A DNA stretch of 64,000 nucleotides. Source: Rhineura floridana (Eukaryota; Chordata; Lepidosauria; Squamata; Rhineuridae). Position numbers and translations under genes: made by a program. Where the stretch lies: positions 227,132,943 through 227,196,942 of the forward strand of contig NC_084482.1 in assembly GCF_030035675.1 (NCBI RefSeq). Direction: 5' to 3'. A model generated the notes under the pieces. That model saw only the letters and a list, made by a program, of their open reading frames with translations. It was not told the DNA's origin and searched no databases. Positions 58,097-64,000 of this stretch are shown one piece after another (positions within the stretch are counted from its first letter, which is position 1; every line of letters starts with the position of its first letter).

Positions 58097-58164
58097 AAAG
58101 GCGGCAAGGGGAACAAGGGAGACAAGGGGAACGTTAATTGCACGCTTCACAAGTGAAATAAGCC

Positions 58165-58262
58165 CATTAAGTCCAAAGTCCTCCCTGGAGATCGAACCTG
58201 GGACTTTTTCGGGTTTTTTTGCATGTTGCATTGTGCATGCAAAGGGCCTGCTCTGCCCCTGA
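58165..58262 (-). mobile_element. tRNA-derived SINE head
   Basis: The minus strand reads GCTCAGGGGCAGAGCAGGCC, a TTGCATGCACA segment, an expanded A-rich stretch and the B-box GGTTCGATCTCC. Only the tRNA-like part is seen. A second such trace is at 58,440-58,490. Confidence 0.55.
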
Positions 58263-59125
58263 GCTGCAGCCCTTCCCAGGAGCTCTTGGCACCTCCACAG
58301 CAGCCAACTCCAAGCACAGCCACATCACGACAAGACGCTCCTTTCGTGGGCTGCCTCCTCCCTGCCTATCGCTCCTTTGCACCCCCCTAGTCCTCTCGCC
58401 TCCCCCTGGTTCTGGGCAGAGAGAGTCGGATGGGGGTGATTTGAACCCGAGGCTTTCTGCATGCAAGGCAGGGGCTCAGCCAGCTTCCCACCTCCGCTGC
58501 CCCCCCTTAAACAAAATGCAGGAAAAAGTGACTCCCCTCCTCTAGGACTGCGAGCAACGGCTTCAACCCTTGCAGACGATGCCCTTGCAAAAGAAAACGG
58601 GGGGGGGGGGGAGCCGCCGAGAGGAGGGAGGCTGGATGCCTAGAGAGGCACCTCAGGAAGTGGGGTGGGGCGACTGTGAGTTGAAGATGCACTTCCTCTC
58701 CCCGCCCCCGCGCGTGGAAATGGACTGCAGATCTTGCATTGCTGGGTCAGGCGAGTGGCAACAGCTTGCGGGGGGGAGAGAAAGGGGGTGGCTGGGGGGG
58801 GGGGGTTGGAAGTGCCCAGCTGAAGATGCTCCAACAGAGGATTGGGGGGGGGTTCTGCCAAAGAAAGGCGGACTACTGCTGCTGCTGCTGCTGCTGCTGG
58901 TGGGCGGGGGGGGAGGGAGGCGGCGCTGCGTGGGTTCTTTGGAGGAATGGGGCCGGCTTCAGGACATGTGCACTGCGGGGTGCAAGGCTGGAGAAGCGGA
59001 AGCCCCAGGGCTGTGGGAGGCATTTTGGGGGGGGAGTAGGGTTCTTTGCTACCAGAAGGGTAGCCTGCACCTGAGAAGGGAGGCTCGTGTTTTGGGCCAG
59101 GAGAGCTCCTCTGCTTTAGGAATGT
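58250..59125 (+). promoter_or_regulatory. CpG-rich island upstream of the SCAN gene
   Basis: This is a long GC- and CpG-rich block with many G-runs of 6-13 bases, a (CTG)8 tract and several GGGCGG/CCGCCC Sp1-like sites. It lies 1.5-2.3 kb before the SCAN exon and has no better explanation than a promoter with a non-coding first exon. No TATA box or defined start site is visible. The overlapping frames are low-complexity composition effects. Confidence 0.45.
58876..58899. repeat. (CTG)8 trinucleotide repeat
   Basis: Eight perfect CTG units lie inside the CpG-rich island. Confidence 0.9.
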
Positions 59126-59129
59126 CGGC

Positions 59130-59225
59130 ATAGAACCATAGAATAGTAGATTTGGAAGGGACCCATGAGGCCATCAAGTCCAACCCCCTGCTCAGTGCAA
59201 GAATCCAATGCAGGTATATCTCCCT
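59130..59225 (-). mobile_element. CR1 LINE 3' UTR fragment
   Basis: ACCATAGAATAGTAGATTTG, GGAAGGGACCCATGAGG and AAGTCCAACCCCCTGC are the antisense of the classic amniote CR1 3' end. Confidence 0.8.
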
Positions 59226-59284
59226 GCAGCAACTCAGTCTTCTCCACTGGATCCCCTCCCCATGCTTATTTTTCTGTCTTTAGG

Positions 59285-59432
59285 GTGAAGGGCAGTAGCT
59301 CAGTGGGTAGTGCGTCTGCCTTGCATGCAGAAGGTCCCCGTTTCAATCCCCAATGACAGCATCTCCAGGTAGGACTGGGAATGCCCCCTGCCTGAAACCA
59401 TGGGGTGCAGCTGCCAGTCAGTGTAGACCAGT
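59285..59432 (+). mobile_element. tRNA-derived SINE, 3' truncated
   Basis: The head has GTAGCTCAGTGGGTAGTGCG and TTGCATGCAGAAGGTCCC, B-box-like GTTTCAATCCC, then ATCTCCAGGTAGGACTGG and GCTGCCAGTCAGTGTAGAC. It stops at that point. Confidence 0.82.
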
Positions 59433-59504
59433 GGTTCCCAAAATTCCCCCAAAGGATGGAGCAAGAGTCTGAGTCGGGATAAGGAAGTGTCCTATGCCTC
59501 TATT

Positions 59505-59700
59505 TGGGAAAGGCTCAGTGGTTAGAGCATCTGACTTGCATGCAGAAGGCCCCGAGTTCAACCCCCAATGGCATCTCCAGGTACAGCTGAGAGAAACTCC
59601 TGCCTGAAACTCTTCAGAGCTGCTGCCAGTCAGAGTAGACAGTACTGAGCCAGATGGACCAATGGTCTGACTCTGTATACCCATTTCTGTTAATAAATCT
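59505..59700 (+). mobile_element. tRNA-derived SINE, nearly complete
   Basis: GGCTCAGTGGTTAGAGCATC and TTGCATGCAGAAGGCCCC, B-box GAGTTCAACCC, and the tail GAGCCAGATGGACCAATGGT and CTGACTCTGTATA. It belongs to the same family as the copy at 59,285. Confidence 0.85.
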
Positions 59701-59822
59701 AAATAGCTGCTTTGAGCTCCCCAGGGCTGAACTCTGTGCTTGTTCCCTCTCCAATTACCCCCAACCCCCCCCTCATTTATTAAAATCTCCAAAATTGTAC
59801 CCATTTCCCCTTCCACCCCACC

Positions 59823-59905
59823 TTTTATTTATTTATTCATTACATTTATATACCGCCCCATAGCCGAAGCTGTCTCAGCAGTTTACAGCAATTAAATTTT
59901 TGCAA
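59823..59905 (-). mobile_element. L2 LINE 3' tail
   Basis: (TTTA)n is followed by ATATACCGCCCCATAGCCGA, the antisense of the L2 3' end. Confidence 0.75.
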
Positions 59906-60192
59906 AGTCTGCCACACACACACAGACATTTTTCTTTATTGCTGTGGACCCCCCCACCCCTACCGCCGCTACTCCTGACTAGGATTAAAGTCTATGTCAG
60001 TGAACATCTGTCCACACATTTTTAATGCTAATTCACTTTTGATATAAGGAAGCTACTTTCCACCTGGTGTCTTCCAGATGTTGCATTATAGCTTCCGCCT
60101 TCCCTGACCATTCCCGCCTGGGGCTGTTAAGAGCTGGAGTCCAGAAAAGATGGAGGGCAATGCCCGTTGGCACCCTCTGCCCTACTCTGTTT

Positions 60193-60290
60193 TTATTTAT
60201 TTGTTTTTTAAATTTATATCCTCCCCTTCTTCTCAAAGAAGCCCAGTGCAGTAAACAACAAGCACTAAAACAATAAAAACATATTTAAAT
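60193..60290 (-). mobile_element. LINE 3' tail
   Basis: TTTATTTATTTG, TATATCCTCCCCTTC and GCAGTAAACAACAAGC are arranged like the 3' ends of L2/CR1-group elements. The remaining DNA up to the SCAN exon shows no gene. A short AATGAATGAATGAAT tail lies near 60,518. Confidence 0.55.
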
Positions 60291-60586
60291 CGATTCTACT
60301 CTTTTGCAGATTTGAGGAGGACTGATGAGCATGGTGAACTTCGAGAGCTATTACTCAGTTTCCCGGCATCTACCACTTTTTATTTGTGACAGGTATCAAA
60401 TTTTGTGACGTTCATTCATTTTTGGTTTGTCTTTATTCATTGCTCTTTGTGGTTCCAAAGTTTTAATTGTGGGGTTAGTTAATTAATTAATGGAAGGCAG
60501 ATTACAAATATCAAAAATGAATGAATGAATAACAAACTCTTGTTGTTCAAGTCCTGTTGGAAGCTGAGCTCGTGCAGAGACCAAGG

Positions 60587-61006
60587 ATGGAAAAGCAAAA
60601 CTCAGCTGGACCTGGGGCAGGAAAAGGCCCCCACTTCACACAGGCTGAGAGCAGTGGGGAGTTCTGGGAAAGAACAGAGCAGAACATCCGGGATGAAGGA
60701 GCCATCAGTTCAGACATTCAGCGCCAGCGCTTCAGGCATTTCCGCTACCAGGAGGCCAAAGGCCCCCGAGAGATTTCCAGCCGACTCCACAATCTCTGTT
60801 GTCAGTGGCTGAAGCCAAAAAGGCACTCGAAAGCCCAGATGCTGGACCTGGTGGTCCTGGAGCAGTTCCTGGCTGTCCTCCCCCCAGAGATGGAGAGCTG
60901 GGTCAGGGAGTGCGGAGCGGAGACCAGTTCCCAGGCGGTGGCCCTGGCGGAAGGCTTCCTCCTGAGCCAAGCTGAGGGGAGGAGGCAGGAAGAGGAGGAG
61001 AAGCAG
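60587..61006 (+). CDS. SCAN-domain coding exon of a zinc-finger gene
   Basis: The exon encodes the oligomerisation module of a SCAN zinc-finger transcription factor. From the ATG at 60,587 it has 140 codons. Residues 1-43 are a variable N-terminus ([20 protein letters not shown]). The SCAN domain is about residues 44-130: [60 protein letters not shown] and [19 protein letters not shown]. All the usual conserved positions are present. The exon ends in phase 0 at a consensus donor (AAGCAG|GTGAGA, 61,006/61,007). In-frame reading is also open upstream. The zinc-finger exon itself would lie beyond 64,000. Looks intact. Confidence 0.9.
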
Positions 61007-61239
61007 GTGAGAGAGCATTTTCATACTGGTAGCTCCAAGGGGACAATAATGTGTGCAGTATCCTATAAAAACCACCAAAATTGGTCCCAGTCTCACCCTC
61101 CTTGGCCTTTGCCTATCCCAGAATAGCTGTGGGTGATGATACTGAACCCCAAGTACTAATTTAGTAATAAGAAAACATCCAAAAGAGGAAGTGTAGTAAC
61201 TGATGGCTTCAACTACCATCACATAGACTGATCACTTGT

Positions 61240-61800
61240 GTATTCCTGTCACCACAAAGAGATAATATTTCTAGATAGCCAAAATGACTGTACCCCAGAA
61301 CAGTTGGCCGTGGAACCAACCAGAGGGGTGGTGACCCCGGAGTTAATCCCAACTGGTGCTCAGGGCCAAATATGTGATCAAAGTGTTGTTGAAGTAATTG
61401 GGAACAGTGACCTCAGGGCTATTAAGGGATTACAGATATGTAAATGGACAATTGCGAAAAAAAAAAAAATCCAGGACGGTGACATTTGACTTCAAAAGAG
61501 GAAACTTCCCAAAAATGAGGGGTTTAGTAAAAAGGAAGCTGAATGGGAAAGTCACAGTTCTTGGGGGATTGTTCAGTACCACAAATACTAGAAACTCGGG
61601 TTGAATGCACCCTTCAGATCACAGAGTGGAGGATATAGGGCAGATCCCTCTGCCTGAAGTAACTTTCTCAGGAAGGGCTTTTTTGGAACTGAGGCAAGTA
61701 GTGGGGACAAGAGAAGTAGTTTGAGGTCTTACCGACAAAACAGAAACTGCCAGATCACTGGGTCTGGATGGCATCCACCCAAGAGATTTTAAAGAACTCA
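61240..61800 (+). mobile_element. CR1 LINE endonuclease-end fragment (intronic)
   Basis: The plus strand reads VEPTRGVVTPELI, VVEVIGNSDLRAIKG and VTFDFKRGNFPKMRGLVKRK, the CR1 segment also seen on the minus strand at 200-400. Several frame changes occur and a 13-A run lies at 61,457. It lies in the intron after the SCAN exon. Confidence 0.85.
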
Positions 61801-61814
61801 AATGTGAAATTGCT

Positions 61815-62165
61815 GGTCATCAAACAAAACTAGAGAAGTTGTCCCTATGATTAGCCTCCATTCCTGAGGGGACATGACAGAAGTGCATCAAACTATGCAT
61901 GGCGTGGAGAGAGAACAGCTTTTCCTCTCTCATAACACCAGAACTCGTGGACATCGAATGAAGCTGAATGTTGGAAGATTCAGGACAGACAAAAGGAAGG
62001 ACTCCTTTATGCAGCGCAGAGTTAAACTGTGGGATTTGCTCCCACAAGACGCAGTGATGGCCACCAACGTGGATGGCTTTAAAAGGAACTTAGACAAATT
62101 CATGGAGGACAATGCACTACCTCCATTGGCTAAGCATTATTTGCATTATCTGCATTCAGTACACC
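61815..62165 (+). mobile_element. CR1 LINE C-terminal fragment (intronic)
   Basis: The plus strand reads MKLNVGRFRTDKRKDSFMQR and WDLLPQDAVMATNVDGFKRN, the end of CR1 ORF2. With the fragment at 61.24 kb it may be one copy with the RT part deleted. Confidence 0.85.
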
Positions 62166-62279
62166 TCTGAATACCTGTTGCTGGGAATCCCAGGTGGGGA
62201 GAGCACAGTTGCACTCAGGGCCTGCTTGTGGGCTTCCCATTGGAACATCTGGTTGGCCACAGTGAGGACAGAGTGCTGG

Positions 62280-62350
62280 GTCACTTTGGTATTACTCCAC
62301 ATCAAATAACCCACACAGGAGAGAAACCATATAAATGCATAAAGACCTGA
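62280..62350 (+). pseudogene. Zinc-finger linker remnant
   Basis: A short trace reads [16 protein letters not shown], the end of one C2H2 finger and the start of the next. It is isolated and not next to a splice site, so it is a relic, not an exon. Confidence 0.6.
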
Positions 62351-62442
62351 TGCAGCGGGGCTCTTGCCATGTTCTTATGCCTTCCTTTCCCTGATGGTTT
62401 TCTTCCTTTCCTGCCTGGGACCTCCCACTGCTGATGTTTCAG

Positions 62443-62566
62443 GTGGAGGGGTGGAGAGGAGTGGCCAGCAATTTCTCTGCGACAGAGAAGGTTCCCCTGG
62501 ATCCCACCCAGTGGCTGCTATTCAGGGGGAGCGTGCAAGAGGGTGACAGAGGAACTGCCTCACAAG
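62443..62566 (+). CDS. Second coding exon of the SCAN zinc-finger gene
   Basis: An acceptor (CACTGCTGATGTTTCAG) precedes 124 bases that read, in the phase left by the SCAN exon, VEGWRGVASNFSATEKVPLD and PTQWLLFRGSVQEGDRG. The exon ends at a donor, CACAAG|GTAGGG (62,566/62,567), in phase 1. A short acidic linker exon of this form follows the SCAN exon in reptile SCAN zinc-finger genes, as I recall. The phase-1 end is what a KRAB or zinc-finger exon needs next. It is too short to be found by ORF length. No further exon is visible before 64,000. Confidence 0.68.
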
Positions 62567-62744
62567 GTAGGGATTAATGGACAACCTCAGCCTGCTGTTT
62601 GTGTTGTCACTGAGCTTGTGGTGGTGTCGTGGTGACCTCTTCTTCAGGCACTTGTACCCCAAGTTGCGTTACTGTGCCTAAGAACAATGATTCCCTTTGT
62701 GAGTAAGCAAGGCCTTATAAAAGAGCCTCCAATACCTACCTACA

Positions 62745-63035
62745 TTTATTTATTTATTTATTTGTTTGTTTAATTTGTATCCCACCCTTCCTCCCAGCAG
62801 GAGCCCAGCGCGGCAAACAAAATGCTAAAAACACTTTAAAACATCGTAAAAACAGATCTTAAAATACATTAAAACAAAACAGCGTTAAAAACATTTTAAA
62901 AAATCAACTTTGAAAAAGGGTTAAAAACATTATTAAAAAACATATTAAGCAATTCTGACACAGATGCAGACTGGGATAGGTCTCAACCTAAAAGGCTTGT
63001 TGAAAGAGGAAAGTCTTCAAAAGGCGCCGAAAAGA
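62745..63035 (-). mobile_element. LINE 3' end fragment
   Basis: (TTTA)n is followed by TATCCCACCCTTCCTCCCAG and AGCCCAGCGCGGCAAACAAA, then AGGAAAGTCTTCAAAAGGCG, on the plus strand: the 3' UTR and last codons of a CR1/L2-group LINE on the minus strand. It is the same family as 22,972-23,130. Confidence 0.7.
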
Positions 63036-63039
63036 TAGC

Positions 63040-63607
63040 AGAAAAGATTTCTTAGTATTATAGGAGAGAGAACTTATTTTGAAGAAGAGCCAGCAAGAAC
63101 AACCAATAATACAACTCTGTTTTATTTATCTATCCCTATTTATCTATACAGAAAATACTTTCCCTAAGGATGATTAAAAGAGCATTGATCAGGTCTTACA
63201 ATATAAAAGTATACTTTACCAAGCCTGGGTCTCGATCTCGCAACCAAGTTAGAGAGAGAGCACCCTTACAATCTAAAAAGCTCGTTATATACCTGTCTAA
63301 AAGCCACCTCAACATAACGTCACTGCAGAGCACTAATGATATTCCTATAAAAAGTGGTTAATAAGACATTGGTTTCTTTACCTAATAAGCCATCAAACCA
63401 CTAAGATTAAAAAGGTTCTCTTTCTTAGAGTGCGGTCAAGCAGTTTGCTGTCATTCAAAGTTCACCTTGCGGTTCCTGCGTAAAGTTAGCATAATAGTAA
63501 ACCTCCTGTTACCTGCTTTTCTAAAAAGTTGCTACCTCAAGCTAGACCACATTATCTCCTATTAGATCTGGAGTTTCTGAAGCTCTATTTTATATTTCTT
63601 AACACAT
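63040..63607 (-). mobile_element. Possible solo LTR (fossil)
   Basis: The minus strand starts near TGTTAAGAAATATAAAATAG, has GTATATAACGAGC (TATA-like), then AGATAAATAAAACAG (poly-A signal) and a GC-poor end at about 63,040. The length of about 570 bp suits an LTR. No internal region or clear duplication was found. Confidence 0.4.
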
Positions 63608-64000
63608 CAACCCTTCAGGCGGGGGGAGGAGATGACAGTCTGGTTTGGTTAAAGGTCATGCCTGAGGTCTGATATGCTCCTGGTACGTATCTTCGAGGCA
63701 TTCCAAATCTAGGATTTGTATTGGGGAGAATCACAATAGTTCCTGGGGGGGGGGGGTCTGATTAATCCATGCCTGCATCTCTGATCTTTTTACTGCCTTA
63801 TTTGTTAAAACAGGACATGTTTCAGACATATTTTTACCACTCTCCCGTGACAGTGGTGGAGAGCTTGTCTCCATCTCCTCCCACAGTTTAGTGAATGTGA
63901 TTGATGTTCATTTCTCTGCATTATTGTAGCTATAGCGTGGTGAAATGTTTACAGTGTTTGACTAGGACTAGAGACACCTAGGTTTAAATTTCTACTTGGC
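63608..64000. other. Intronic/unassigned sequence at the right edge
   Basis: It contains an 11-G run near 63,747. No exon, RNA gene or known repeat was recognised. The SCAN gene probably continues beyond the edge. Confidence 0.45.

Noticed and set aside
58507-59133. Gly- and Pro-rich ORFs on both strands of the CpG island
   Set aside because: Encoded by poly-G and CTG tracts; low complexity and no homology.

Overview
The window looks like repeat-dense nuclear DNA of a squamate reptile, most likely a lizard. The evidence is the mixture of repeats: BovB/RTE LINEs, L2-clade LINEs (one almost intact), CR1 LINEs whose ORF1 has an esterase domain, a two-ORF LINE of group-I (Ingi/Vingi-like) type, tRNA-headed SINEs with BovB-like tails, a Tigger-like MITE and LTR-element fossils. 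The host genes fit too: C2H2 zinc fingers, a SCAN exon and type-2 vomeronasal receptor (V2R) exons. Species and repeat-family names are inferred from remembered family features; no database was searched.

Layout. 0-8.5 kb: CR1 (-) carrying a 112-bp palindromic MITE, a BovB tail, a GC-rich stretch, a SINE, an LTR-like block, an unknown ORF, and two truncated L2 copies. 9-13.5 kb: a gag-pro retroelement fossil cut by BovB (-). 13.75-15.92 kb: the terminal exon of a zinc-finger gene with 24 C2H2 fingers. 16.9-24.3 kb: BovB (+), a Vingi-like ORF1 piece, a ~150-bp tandem repeat, an inverted repeat and much unassigned DNA. 24.3-48.9 kb: zinc-finger exon remnants broken up by L2, Vingi-like and LTR elements. 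Here a full-length Vingi-like element (27,577-37,975, 24-bp target duplication) sits inside a zinc-finger exon and itself holds a 4.2-kb L2 (30,826-34,992). Three LTR copies share a tRNA-Leu-like primer site. 51.4-57.8 kb: V2R remnants among L2, BovB, CR1 and SINE pieces. 58.2-64 kb: a CpG-rich island, then a SCAN exon (60,587-61,006) and a second coding exon (62,443-62,566) of a SCAN zinc-finger gene that probably continues past the right edge.

Two host loci keep intact sequence. The 24-finger exon has a phase-1 acceptor and no internal stop. The two SCAN-gene exons have intact splice sites and phases that fit each other (0, then 1). The remaining host-derived sequence (V2R pieces, the zinc-finger tracts at 26-38 kb and 48 kb) is broken. 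The window reads as a cluster of fast-evolving zinc-finger and chemoreceptor genes being eroded by several LINE lineages. I found no prokaryotic feature, CRISPR array, rRNA gene or functional tRNA gene.
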